Source: JAFDCJ01 sp964527835 (GTDB lineage Bacteria > Desulfobacterota > Desulfobacteria > Desulfobacterales > JAFDCJ01). Taken from it: a stretch of 64,000 bases of DNA. Below the pieces are notes generated by a model. It saw nothing but the letters and a program-made list of their open reading frames with translations, did not search any database and had not been told where the DNA came from. Position numbers and translations under genes: made by a program. Shown here piece by piece: positions 52,114 through 60,450 of this stretch; the stretch's first letter is position 1, and every line of letters begins with the position of its first letter. Location of the stretch: NCBI GenBank assembly GCA_964527835.1, contig CAZGNV010000005.1:1-64000 (forward strand), read 5' to 3'.

Positions 52114-52863
52114 ATGGCCTCAGCAGACGAAGACTACATCATCCGGGTGGATAACATCAACAAGACCTTTGCCAACGGGGTGCAGGCCCTGCATGATTTT
52201 TCCACCCGCATCCGCCGCCAGGAAGTGGTGGTCATGATCGGACCATCGGGTTCGGGAAAATCGACCTTTTTGCGCTGCCTCAACGGTCTTGAAGACATCG
52301 ACAGCGGATCGATCGTCATCGACGGCATCCCGCTGGACGACAACTACAAAAACCGCCTGGAAATCCGCAAGGAAGTCGGCATGGTGTTTCAGTCCTTCAA
52401 CCTGTTTCCCCACATGACGGTGCTGGAAAACATCAACCTGGCCCAGCGGCTGGTGCGCAAAAAATCAAAGCGCGAGGCGTTGGAGACCACCCTGAGCCTG
52501 CTGGACAAGGTCGGCATCCGGGAGAAGGCCGACAGCTATCCCGCCCAGCTGTCCGGCGGGCAGCAGCAGCGGGTGGCCATTGCGCGGGCCCTGGCGATGA
52601 TGCCCAAGGTGATGCTCTTTGATGAGGCCACCAGCGCCCTGGACCCGGAGATGATCGGCGAGGTGCTCGATGTCATGAAAACCCTGGCCCGGGAGGGAAT
52701 GACCATGGTCATTGTGACCCATGAAATGGGATTTGCCCGGGAGGTGAGCAACCGGGTGATTTTCATCGAAGACGGCCGCATCATCGAGGAGGGCACGGCC
52801 GAGCATTTTTTTAACAACCCTGAAGAGGAGCGGACCAAGCTGTTCCTGAGCCAGATTCTGTGA
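52114..52863 (+). CDS. Polar amino-acid ABC transporter ATPase
   Basis: This 249-residue GlnQ-type ATPase has Walker A GPSGSGKST, Q-loop MVFQSFNLFPHMTV, signature LSGGQQQRVAIARAL, Walker B VMLFDEATSALDPEM and the switch His in VIVTHEMGFA. It lies between the two permease genes and should energise their heterodimer. Confidence 0.94.
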   Translation: MASADEDYIIRVDNINKTFANGVQALHDFSTRIRRQEVVVMIGPSGSGKSTFLRCLNGLEDIDSGSIVIDGIPLDDNYKNRLEIRKEVGMVFQSFNLFPHMTVLENINLAQRLVRKKSKREALETTLSLLDKVGIREKADSYPAQLSGGQQQRVAIARALAMMPKVMLFDEATSALDPEMIGEVLDVMKTLAREGMTMVIVTHEMGFAREVSNRVIFIEDGRIIEEGTAEHFFNNPEEERTKLFLSQIL

Positions 52864-52897
52864 TCCGCCCCCCGATGGGCGGCAGGCAATAGATCCC

Positions 52898-53794
52898 ATG
52901 CGCTTGAGAGGCAAAAAAAAGGCGAAAATAACCCGGCTCGACGTTGTGCTGGCCGTGCTGCTGCTGGCAGCCGCCGTCTACCTGGCCTACCGCATCCGGG
53001 TGGGGTTGAATTACCGCTGGAACTGGGCGGCCATCCCCCAGTACCTCTTTCGCCATGACGCCGCCACGGGCCGCTGGGTGCCCAACCTGCTCATGGAAGG
53101 GCTTTTCACCACCATCCGGCTCAGCATCTGGGCCACCGTGATGGCCACCCTCATCGGCACGGTAATGGGGTTTTTCCGCATCAGCCCCAGCCTGTTCAAG
53201 CGCCTGGTGGGCCGCACCTATGTCGAGCTGATCCGCAACACCCCGCCGCTGGTGCTGATCTTCATCTTCTATTTTTTCGTCAGCGGGCAGATCATGCCCA
53301 TCCTGGGAGTCGACGATTTCATCCGCGGGCTTTCCCCCGCCGCCGGGCAGGTGCTGTCGCTTGTGGCCGCCAAACCCGCCCTGTTCACGGCTTTTTTATC
53401 GGCCCTGATCACCCTGGCGCTTTTTGAAGGCTCTTTTATCACCGAGATCGTGCGCGCCGGCATCCAGTCCATCGAAAAAGGCCAGTGGGAGGCCTCCTAC
53501 GCCCTGGGGCTGTCCTGGTGGCAGCAGATGCGCCACGTGATCCTGCCCCAGGCCGTCCAGCGCATCCTGCCCCCGCTGGCCGGGCAGTTCATCTCCACCA
53601 TCAAGGATTCGGCCATCGTTTCGGTGATCTCGATCCAGGAGCTGACCTTTCAGGGGCTGGAGCTGATGTCGGCCACCTACCTGACCTTTGAATGCTGGAT
53701 CACCATCACGGTTTTATACCTGGTGCTGGCCCTGAGCCTGTCGCTGGCGGTCGAGCGCATTGAAATTTACATGCACCGCCACCAGGCGGGATGA
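52898..53794 (+). CDS. Polar amino-acid ABC transporter permease 2
   Basis: This 298-residue permease has an N-terminal helix with a periplasmic loop (YRWNWAAIPQYLF) like permease 1, then RNTPPLVLIFIFYFF, EASYALGLSWWQQMRHVILP and PPLAGQFISTIKDSAIV. Together with permease 1 it forms the channel. No substrate-binding protein gene lies in the cluster. Confidence 0.91.
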   Translation: MRLRGKKKAKITRLDVVLAVLLLAAAVYLAYRIRVGLNYRWNWAAIPQYLFRHDAATGRWVPNLLMEGLFTTIRLSIWATVMATLIGTVMGFFRISPSLFKRLVGRTYVELIRNTPPLVLIFIFYFFVSGQIMPILGVDDFIRGLSPAAGQVLSLVAAKPALFTAFLSALITLALFEGSFITEIVRAGIQSIEKGQWEASYALGLSWWQQMRHVILPQAVQRILPPLAGQFISTIKDSAIVSVISIQELTFQGLELMSATYLTFECWITITVLYLVLALSLSLAVERIEIYMHRHQAG

Positions 53795-53802
53795 ACACGG
53801 CC

Positions 53803-54306
53803 CTAGTCCAGCACGTGTTTGACCAGGTGCCCCAGTTCGGGAAAAACCAGCTCGCCGCAGGCCAGCTGGCAGGCCTTGAGGCTGCCGGGCATGCAGACCA
53901 CCACGGTGCCCGCGATGACACCGGCCGTGGCCCGGGATAAAAAGGCGGCCGATCCGATCTGGGCAAAGCTCAAGCTGGCAAACAGCGCCCCGAAGGCCGT
54001 CAGCTCCTTGGCAAACAGGGGCTTGAGCGCTTCGATGGTCACATCCCTGGGGGTGATGCCGGTGCCGCCCGACACCAGGATCACCCGGGGGCGGTGATCT
54101 TCGATGATGCGCTTAACCGTGCCGGCAATGAGCGTCGCGTCGTCGGTGACGACCTGGTGGCAGACGACTTGGTGGCCGCGCTGCTCGAGCTGGTCGCTGA
54201 TCCAGTTGCCGCTGGCGTCATCGGCCAGGGCCCGGGTGGTGGACACCGTCAGGATGCCCACCCGCACCGCTTGGGGTGCCTGTTTTTTGTGTTCTGCAGT
54301 GCCCAT
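53803..54306 (-). CDS. moaB: MoaB/Mog-family molybdopterin protein
   Basis: The start at 54306 (MGTAEHKK) is chosen for AAGGA 7 nt upstream. The 167-residue MoCF-domain protein has VGILTVSTTRALADDASG and ILVSGGTGITPRDVTIEAL. MoaB/Mog adenylylates molybdopterin, or serves tungsten insertion in W-using organisms. It is divergent from mobA. Confidence 0.88.
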   Translation of the reverse strand: MGTAEHKKQAPQAVRVGILTVSTTRALADDASGNWISDQLEQRGHQVVCHQVVTDDATLIAGTVKRIIEDHRPRVILVSGGTGITPRDVTIEALKPLFAKELTAFGALFASLSFAQIGSAAFLSRATAGVIAGTVVVCMPGSLKACQLACGELVFPELGHLVKHVLD

Positions 54307-54562
54307 AATCATCCTTGATGAACCCGTAAAAAATCGATTTTCCCGCTTCACAAGCCTTTGCGGGAGCTGTTCACTTTCCTGTATACCATTTTGGCGATCA
54401 AGATCAACCTGCATTCGTGCCGGCCCCGGGGGGTTTTCCCGGGCGGGTGCAAGAAACCGGTGCTGGATTTGCCTTGATTTTAAAAGTGAATTTTCCTATG
54501 TTAAATATTTAGCTTTGTGCGAGTCTCTTTTTGTCCACCCAGAATAACAAACTGAATTTAAA

Positions 54563-55165
54563 ATGACATTTCCCTGCACCGGCGTGATCCTCTCCGGGGG
54601 GCTGAACACCCGTTTCAACGGCCGCAACAAGGCCCTGGCGCGCATCGGCGGCCGGCGCATCCTGGACCGCCTGTATGACGTTTTTGCGGACCTGTTTGAT
54701 GAAATCATCCTGGTGACCAACGATCCGCTGCAGTTTCTCGAATGGGACCTGACCGTCGTCACCGACCTTTTCGCCTTGCGAAGCTCGCTGACGGGAATCC
54801 ATGCCGGACTTTTTTACATGCCGCATGACTTTGGTTTTTTTTGTGCCTGTGACACGCCTTTTCTGGAAAAAGAGCTGGTGAAAATGCTGCTGGAACAGAT
54901 GGACCCCCACACCGACATCGTGATGCCCAAGACCGCCGCCGGATTTGAACCCCTGTGCGCCGTCTATTCGAAACGCTGCCTGCCGGCTGCCCAGCAGCAC
55001 CTTGAAGAAAAAAAACTGAAGATTCAGTGGGCCTTTCGCTCCTGCCGGACGAAAAACATCCCCGAAGAGATGCTGCGCACCAAAGACGCGGACCTGCGCT
55101 CGTTTTTCAACATCAACACCGCCGAGGACCTGGCGCGGGCCGAAGAAATGATAACGAATAGGTGA
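54563..55165 (+). CDS. mobA: Molybdenum cofactor guanylyltransferase
   Basis: This 200-residue protein has the nucleotide-binding GVILSGGLNTRFNGRNKALA and the catalytic CACDTPFLEKEL. MobA attaches GMP to Moco to make the bis-guanine dinucleotide cofactor used by many enzymes. It is followed after 33 bp by a MoaE-like gene. Confidence 0.9.
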   Translation: MTFPCTGVILSGGLNTRFNGRNKALARIGGRRILDRLYDVFADLFDEIILVTNDPLQFLEWDLTVVTDLFALRSSLTGIHAGLFYMPHDFGFFCACDTPFLEKELVKMLLEQMDPHTDIVMPKTAAGFEPLCAVYSKRCLPAAQQHLEEKKLKIQWAFRSCRTKNIPEEMLRTKDADLRSFFNINTAEDLARAEEMITNR

Positions 55166-55198
55166 TGGGTAATGGGGGATAGGAAAAAGGGGATTCAC

Positions 55199-55561
55199 AT
55201 GGATATCAACAAAATGCTGGAAGCCATGCGGCAGCATCCGGATTTTGACAAGGTCGGCATGCTGCTGTGCCATAACGGCGTGGTGCGGGCCACTTCGCGT
55301 GATGGGCGCCGGGTGGAGGGGCTGCGGGTGGCCGTGAACCGCCCGAAGCTGGAGCAGATCGTCGCCCGGCAGAAGCGCAAGCCGGGCATCGTCGACATCC
55401 GGGTTGAAATCGCCGCCGACCGGGACCTGGCCGTGGGCGAAGACGTCATGCTGCTGGCGGTGGCCGGCGACATCCGGCAAAACGTGATCGCCGTGCTCAG
55501 CGAAACCCTCGATCTGATCAAGACCACCGTCACCGCCAAAACGGAGTTTTTTGTCGACTGA
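55199..55561 (+). CDS. moaE: MoaE-like molybdopterin synthase subunit
   Basis: The start at ATG 55199 has AAGGGG upstream and gives 120 residues. The sequence follows a short MoaE type: NGVVRATSRDGRRVEGLRVA, KPGIVDIRVEIAADRDLAVG, then DIRQNVIAVLSETLDLIKT. MoaE with MoaD makes the dithiolene of molybdopterin. It is shorter than E. coli MoaE, so catalytic competence is less sure. It lies between mobA and moaC. Confidence 0.72.
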   Translation: MDINKMLEAMRQHPDFDKVGMLLCHNGVVRATSRDGRRVEGLRVAVNRPKLEQIVARQKRKPGIVDIRVEIAADRDLAVGEDVMLLAVAGDIRQNVIAVLSETLDLIKTTVTAKTEFFVD

Positions 55562-55571
55562 AGGAGGCATC

Positions 55572-56069
55572 ATGGCTGCATTTACTCACATTGACGAACA
55601 GGGGCGGGTGCGGATGGTGGATGTCACCGGCAAGCCGCCCACCGTGCGCGAGGCGCTGGCCGCCGGCCGGGTTTGCATGCAGGCCGACACTTTTGAACTG
55701 ATCCGGGACCAGAAGATCAAAAAAGGCAATGTCCTGGAAACCGCCCGCATCGCGGCCATCATGGCCGCCAAAAAAACATCGGAGCTGATTCCCATGTGCC
55801 ACCCCCTGCACCTGACCCACGTGCAGGTCGACTTCCAGCCCGACGCGTCCCGGCCTGCCATCGGCATCACGGCCCGGGTGCGCACCATCGACCAGACCGG
55901 GGTGGAGATGGAGGCCCTGACCGCCGTGGCGGCCGCCGCGCTGACCATCTATGACATGTGCAAATCCCATGACCGCGAAATGACCATTGCCGACGTCCGG
56001 CTGCTGGAAAAATCCGGCGGCAAAAGCGGCACTTTCAAAAGAAAGACGGACACCCCCGATGAAACCTGA
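55572..56069 (+). CDS. moaC: Cyclic pyranopterin monophosphate synthase
   Basis: The start at ATG 55572 follows AAGGAGG. The 165-residue protein has MVDVTGKPPTVREALAAG, the active-site MCHPLHLTHVQVDF, GVEMEALTAVAAAALTIYDM and the end motif VRLLEKSGGKSG. It converts the MoaA product to cyclic pyranopterin monophosphate. It overlaps the mltA gene by 11 bp. Confidence 0.94.
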   Translation: MAAFTHIDEQGRVRMVDVTGKPPTVREALAAGRVCMQADTFELIRDQKIKKGNVLETARIAAIMAAKKTSELIPMCHPLHLTHVQVDFQPDASRPAIGITARVRTIDQTGVEMEALTAVAAAALTIYDMCKSHDREMTIADVRLLEKSGGKSGTFKRKTDTPDET

Positions 56070-57276
56070 AAACAAATCTTATTATCTGCCCTGTCTCGCC
56101 GCTGCCCTGGCCCTGGTGCTGTGGCTTGCGGGCTGTGCCCCGACCGTGCGGCTGACCCCCCGGCAGCAGGCGCTGCAGGAGCTGAGCCGCGGGGCGTATC
56201 CGGAATTTTCCGACGACATGGACTATGACGGCCTGCAGCGCGGCATTCTGCAAAGCCTGTCTTACCTGCAAAAAATCCCCGCCGAGCGCCGGTTCGTGTT
56301 CGGCACCGACAGCTACGACACCGCGCACATGATCGCCTCGATGGAAAAATTTCTGGATTTCATCCAGACCCGTCCGTCGGGGCGGGATTTAGGCGCTTTT
56401 ATCCGGTCCCACTACCGGATCTACCGTTCGGTGGGCCGCAATGCCGACGCCGAAGTCCTGTTCACCGGGTATTATGAACCCCATCTTCAGGGCAGCCTCG
56501 TACGCCACGATGACTACCAGTACCCGGTTTTCGCCCGCCCCCGGGACCTGGTCACCATCGACCTGGCGCTTTTTTCCGAACAGTACAACGGCACCAGGCT
56601 CATCGGCCGCTGTGCGGGACAGCAGGTGGTGCCCTATGACGAACGAGCGGACATCACGTCTGCCAACAGCCTGCTGGAGCGTGCCGAAGTGCTGGCCTGG
56701 ATCAAGGATCCGGTGGACGATTTTTTCATGCAGATCCAGGGGTCGGGCAAGATTTACCTGGACAACGGCCAGGTGATCAATGTCCACTACGACATCACCA
56801 ACGGGCAGCCCTACCGCAGCATCGGCAAGCTGCTGATCGACGAAAACAAGATATCCCGGGAGCAGATGTCCATGCAGCAGATCCGCCGCTACCTGCAGGA
56901 GCATCCCGAGGAAAGACAGCGCATTTTAAACCACAACCCCAGCTACGTGTTTTTCAAAATCGAGCCCGCTGGCCCCCTGGGCAACATCAATGTCCCGCTG
57001 ACCGCGGGCCGTTCCCTGGCGCTGGATTACCGGCTGTTTCCGCCGGCGGCCCTGGCATTTATCGAAACCGAAAAACCCCTGGTGGATGGCAGCGGCCGGA
57101 TCGCCGGCTGGACAGCCTGCCGGCGGTTCGTGCTCAACCAGGATACCGGCGGCGCCATCCGGGGGCCGGGACGGGCGGACCTTTTCTGGGGCAGCGGATC
57201 CTATGCCGAAATCGCCGCCGGCTACATGAAACAGCCGGGCAAGCTGTATTTGCTGGTTTTAAAGCCGGATGCGTGA
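56059..57276 (+). CDS. mltA: Membrane-bound lytic murein transglycosylase A
   Basis: The start at ATG 56059 lies inside the end of moaC. The 405-residue lipoprotein has lipobox LWLAGC (Cys 24), then the MltA domains with FTGYYEPHLQGS, DDFFMQIQGSGKIYL and the C-terminal catalytic 3D domain (NQDTGGAIRGPGRADLFWG). It cleaves peptidoglycan glycan strands in the periplasm. Confidence 0.92.
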   Translation: MKPENKSYYLPCLAAALALVLWLAGCAPTVRLTPRQQALQELSRGAYPEFSDDMDYDGLQRGILQSLSYLQKIPAERRFVFGTDSYDTAHMIASMEKFLDFIQTRPSGRDLGAFIRSHYRIYRSVGRNADAEVLFTGYYEPHLQGSLVRHDDYQYPVFARPRDLVTIDLALFSEQYNGTRLIGRCAGQQVVPYDERADITSANSLLERAEVLAWIKDPVDDFFMQIQGSGKIYLDNGQVINVHYDITNGQPYRSIGKLLIDENKISREQMSMQQIRRYLQEHPEERQRILNHNPSYVFFKIEPAGPLGNINVPLTAGRSLALDYRLFPPAALAFIETEKPLVDGSGRIAGWTACRRFVLNQDTGGAIRGPGRADLFWGSGSYAEIAAGYMKQPGKLYLLVLKPDA

Positions 57277-57292
57277 TGCGCCCAGCCGCCCC

Positions 57293-57322
57293 TTGACACC
57301 GGTCCCGGAAACCAGTACTAAT
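57293..57322 (+). promoter_or_regulatory. Probable sigma-70 promoter of the tat genes
   Basis: TTGACA (57293-57298) is followed after 18 bp by ACTAAT (57317-57322), about 60 bp before the tatA/B ATG. The -35 box is perfect; the -10 is weaker. Confidence 0.55.
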
Positions 57323-57380
57323 AGTTTTTTTCAACAAAATTTAAACCACCCGGTCCATGCAACCCCCGAAGAGGTAACCC

Positions 57381-57860
57381 ATGTTCGGCATCGGCATGCC
57401 CGAAATGCTGTTGATCCTGGCCATCGCCCTGATCGTCATCGGCCCTAAAAAACTGCCCGACCTGGCCAAGTCCCTGGGCCGCGCCCTGCGGGAATTTAAA
57501 AAGGCCACCAACGAGCTCAAAGAGACCATGCAGATCGACGAGGACCTGTCCGAGGTCAAAAAGGCCTTTGACGGGATCAATGAGGATGTCAAAGAGGCCA
57601 TCGACCTGAAACCGGACCTGAAAAAATCCGCCGCCGATGGGGAAAAAACCGCTGAAAAAACCGATCCCGCCGCCGCCCCCGCGTCAGATGACGATCCGCC
57701 GCCCCTGGAAAAGCTGAAAACCGCTTTTGACGATTTCCAGCCGGATGCCGCAACACCGGCTTCGGCGCCGGACAAATCCCGGGCGTCCTCACCGCCAGAC
57801 AAGGACGATGCCGATGACCAAGCTGAACCCACGGTAAAAGGACCTGCTGACGATGCATGA
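57381..57860 (+). CDS. Twin-arginine translocase TatA/TatB protein
   Basis: This 159-residue protein has the short N-terminal membrane helix (GMPEMLLILAIALIVIGPKK), the hinge Gly-Pro and an amphipathic helix (LPDLAKSLGRALREFKKATN), then a long acidic Pro/Ala-rich tail. The Glu in the helix and the length suggest TatB-like function; TatA is equally possible. It overlaps tatC by 8 bp. Confidence 0.88.
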   Translation: MFGIGMPEMLLILAIALIVIGPKKLPDLAKSLGRALREFKKATNELKETMQIDEDLSEVKKAFDGINEDVKEAIDLKPDLKKSAADGEKTAEKTDPAAAPASDDDPPPLEKLKTAFDDFQPDAATPASAPDKSRASSPPDKDDADDQAEPTVKGPADDA

Positions 57861-58617
57861 GGATGATAAAGCTCCGTTCACGGCCCACCTCGATGAGCTG
57901 CGCAAACGCCTGATTCGCTGTTTCATTGCCGTGGGCGTCGGCTTTGTCGCGGCCTTCGGGTTCAAGGAGCAGCTGTTCAAGATCCTGGTCCGGCCCCTGG
58001 TGTCGGTCATGAAAGAAGGGCAGACCCTGATTTATACCGGCCTGCCGGAAGCGTTTTTTACCTATTTAAAAGTCGCCCTGCTGGCCGGGCTGATCCTGGC
58101 AAGCCCGGTGCTGATCTACCAGTTCTGGATGTTCGTGGCCCCCGGACTGTATCGCAAGGAGCGCCGCATCCTGGTGCCCATCGTCTTGCTGTCTTCCTTT
58201 TTTTTTATCGGCGGCGCCCTGTTCGGCTATTTCATCGTTTTTCCCTGGGGCTTTAAATTTTTCCTCGGCTTTGCCACCGAGACCATCCGGCCCCTGCCTT
58301 CCATGAAGGAATATTTCGGTTTTGCCGCCAAGATGCTGCTGGCCTTCGGCCTGGTTTTCGAACTGCCCCTGGTGCTGACCTTCCTGGCCCGGCTGGGCAT
58401 TGTTTCGGTGGATTTTCTGAAAAAAAACAGGAAATACGCCCTGCTGCTGTTTTTTGCCGGGGCCGCCATCCTGACCCCGCCGGATGTGGTCACCCAGGTC
58501 ATGATGGCGCTGCCGCTGATTGTTTTATATGAAATCAGCATCATCGGGGCCAAGATCTTCGGCCGCAAAAAGCCCGCAGCAGAAGAAGTTCCGGCGGATG
58601 GTGAAATTGGAAGTTGA
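57853..58617 (+). CDS. tatC: Twin-arginine translocase TatC
   Basis: This 254-residue integral membrane protein has the signal-binding N-terminus (APFTAHLDELRKRLIRCF), six hydrophobic segments, SPVLIYQFWMFVAPGL and LTPPDVVTQVMMALPLIVLY. It is the receptor of the Tat pathway, which exports folded cofactor-containing proteins. Confidence 0.95.
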   Translation: MHEDDKAPFTAHLDELRKRLIRCFIAVGVGFVAAFGFKEQLFKILVRPLVSVMKEGQTLIYTGLPEAFFTYLKVALLAGLILASPVLIYQFWMFVAPGLYRKERRILVPIVLLSSFFFIGGALFGYFIVFPWGFKFFLGFATETIRPLPSMKEYFGFAAKMLLAFGLVFELPLVLTFLARLGIVSVDFLKKNRKYALLLFFAGAAILTPPDVVTQVMMALPLIVLYEISIIGAKIFGRKKPAAEEVPADGEIGS

Positions 58618-58844
58618 CAGATTCCAGCGGTCCTGATAAATAAAACTTTGTCAGCTGAAACCTCTTGAAAGTGTTGCATGCCGGGGCAGGGAGCCGGTTC
58701 GCGGGGGCGAAAACCTGCCTGGCAAAGATCATGCCAGGCTGTGGCCAGGCCTTAAAGCCGGGGATGCATTGCAGCGGTTGCAAGCCTGCAGCGTGGAAAG
58801 ATAAAAAGGTTGCTGGAAACATCTTGAAAAGGAGGGGATACGGT

Positions 58845-59327
58845 ATGACGAAAAAGCTTTCTCTGGTGTCGGTGGTAATGGTTTTGGCGGTAGCGTTTGC
58901 CGCCGCGGCGGTGGTTTATGCGGCCTGTCCGGACATCATCAAAATGGAGGACAAAGCCTATAAAAAGCATAAGAAAGGCATCGTCGAGTTTAATCATAAA
59001 AAGCATGAAGAAGAGTATGCCAAGCAGTACCCGGATCTGTATAAAAACGGCTGCGGGGAGTGCCACCACGACAAGGACAACAAACCGCTGTCCAAGCTGA
59101 CCTGCGACGACAAGGTTCAAACATGCATCGAGTGCCACAAGAAGCCGGGTGAGCGCCCCAAGGGCAAAAAAGCCCCCAAGTTGAGCAAAAAAGAGCGCCT
59201 GGCCTATCATGCCGAAGCCCTGCATTACAACTGCAAGGGCTGCCACAAGAAGTTCAACAAAAAGTACAAACCCAAAAAAGCGCCGACCACCTGCTCCAAG
59301 TGCCATCCGAAAAAAAAGAAGAAGTAA
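58845..59327 (+). CDS. Tetraheme cytochrome c3-like protein
   Basis: The start at ATG 58845 follows AAAGGAGGGG. The 160-residue protein has a signal peptide (cleavage near VYAAC) and four CxxCH heme sites at 70-74, 94-98, 130-134 and 150-154. His 51, 54, 75, 122 and 127 are candidates for the distal ligands. The class III cytochrome c fold is probable. It is unusually Lys-rich with a run of Lys at the end. It should carry electrons in the periplasm, for example from hydrogenase or formate dehydrogenase towards membrane complexes. Confidence 0.9.
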   Translation: MTKKLSLVSVVMVLAVAFAAAAVVYAACPDIIKMEDKAYKKHKKGIVEFNHKKHEEEYAKQYPDLYKNGCGECHHDKDNKPLSKLTCDDKVQTCIECHKKPGERPKGKKAPKLSKKERLAYHAEALHYNCKGCHKKFNKKYKPKKAPTTCSKCHPKKKKK

Positions 59328-59350
59328 AAGTCCTGAGTGATCAATAAAAA

Positions 59351-59386
59351 AAAGGCCGGTCCCGTCAATGGGGCCGGCCTTTTTTG
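59351..59386 (+). terminator. Intrinsic terminator after the cytochrome gene
   Basis: Stem AAAGGCCGGTCCC pairs with GGGGCCGGCCTTT (one G-U pair) around a 6-nt loop, followed by a T-run. The A-run on the other side lets it also end the minus-strand methyltransferase gene. Confidence 0.9.
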
Positions 59387-59414
59387 TTCGGGTTGCCGCC
59401 TGGCGGCCCAGCGT

Positions 59415-60230
59415 TCAAGCCGCCTGTTTTCGCAAAACCACGGCCGTCCAGCCCAGTTCTGTCTGCCTCCAGGCCGGCACACCCCCCCCGGCGGCATAGG
59501 CTTCGAGCACCTCCGGCTGCTCGGCCTCCCGGATGCCGGACAACACCAGCACCGCGTCCTCGACGCCCAGCCTTGCCAGGATCGGTGCCAGCCGGATCAG
59601 GGTGGGAGAGCGCAGATTGGCGGTAATCAGTGAAAAACGCTGCAGCAGGGCTTCAACGGGCCGGGCGGAAATGCGGATGCGCCGCTCAAGGCCGTTGGCC
59701 GCCACATTGGCGGCGGCTTCCACCCGGGCGCAGGCATCCATATCCAGGCCCAGGCCCTGTTCGGCGCCCAGCAGCACGGCGGCGATCACCAGCACCCCCG
59801 TGCCCGTACCGACATCCAGGACCCGGTCCCCGGATGCCGGTGCCCGTCCGGAGGCAAACAGGGCGTCAAGGGCCCTGAGCGCCAGCCGGGTGGTCGGATG
59901 CCGGCCGGCGCCGAAAGACGCCCCGGCCTGGATTTGCACCACCACCTCGCCGGGCCGCGGACGGTAGGAACAGCGCGGCGGCTTGAGCACCAGCCGCGGC
60001 GACACCCGCACGGGCCGGTGATAGGAAACTTCCAGCAGTGTGCGCCCGTGCTCGTAAGCATAGGCCAGCTCCCCCGCCTCCACCAGCTCCCGGATCACAC
60101 ATCTGACCTGCTTTTTATCAAGGCCATAAGCTTCGATCAGCTTTTTTTCAAGCGCCGATGGTGTCACTCCGGCTCTCGATTCAGCCACCGTTCGTAGAGC
60201 ATTATTTCGTATCACAACCAGATCATACAC
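59415..60230 (-). CDS. PrmA-like SAM methyltransferase with winged helix
   Basis: This 271-residue protein resembles PrmA in its catalytic half: ASFGAGRHPTTRLALRALDA instead of FGTGTHPTT, SAM motif VLDVGTGTGVLVIAA, and ITANLRSPTLIRL. The first about 60 residues look like a winged helix (TPSALEKKLIEAYGLDKKQV) rather than the L11-binding domain, so the substrate is probably not L11. A true prmA exists at 18065-18994. It lies next to the dsr cluster in the same orientation, beyond the hairpin element. Confidence 0.78.
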   Translation of the reverse strand: MYDLVVIRNNALRTVAESRAGVTPSALEKKLIEAYGLDKKQVRCVIRELVEAGELAYAYEHGRTLLEVSYHRPVRVSPRLVLKPPRCSYRPRPGEVVVQIQAGASFGAGRHPTTRLALRALDALFASGRAPASGDRVLDVGTGTGVLVIAAVLLGAEQGLGLDMDACARVEAAANVAANGLERRIRISARPVEALLQRFSLITANLRSPTLIRLAPILARLGVEDAVLVLSGIREAEQPEVLEAYAAGGGVPAWRQTELGWTAVVLRKQAA

Positions 60231-60327
60231 AAATTTTTTAGAATTTAACTGTATCCGGACAGCAAAATAATCCTGAAGAAATTAATGCTACAAAACCGTT
60301 AATCTTTAAATTCTTGAAGACAATCAA

Positions 60328-60450
60328 GATGACGCTGCCAGGGACTCATATACAAGGCGCGCGAGTCTTGAGGAGTGAGGCGTACGGTCAGTACGCCGGA
60401 ATGACGAAAGGCGAGCACAACGCAGTAGATGAGTTTCTGGCAGCGTCATC
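60328..60450. repeat. Long gene-end hairpin element, copy 2
   Basis: Outer stem GATGACGCTGCCA (60328-60340) pairs exactly with TGGCAGCGTCATC (60438-60450); inside follow ACTCAT/ATGAGT and a tip GGCGTAC-ggtca-GTACGCC (60379-60397). The right outer arm covers the stop codon of the CbiA-type gene (60446-60448), so the left arm is an inverted copy of that gene end. The inner segments ACAAGGCG, GCGTACGGTCAGTACG and GCGAGCACAACGC match copy 1 at 32983-33127. Confidence 0.85.
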
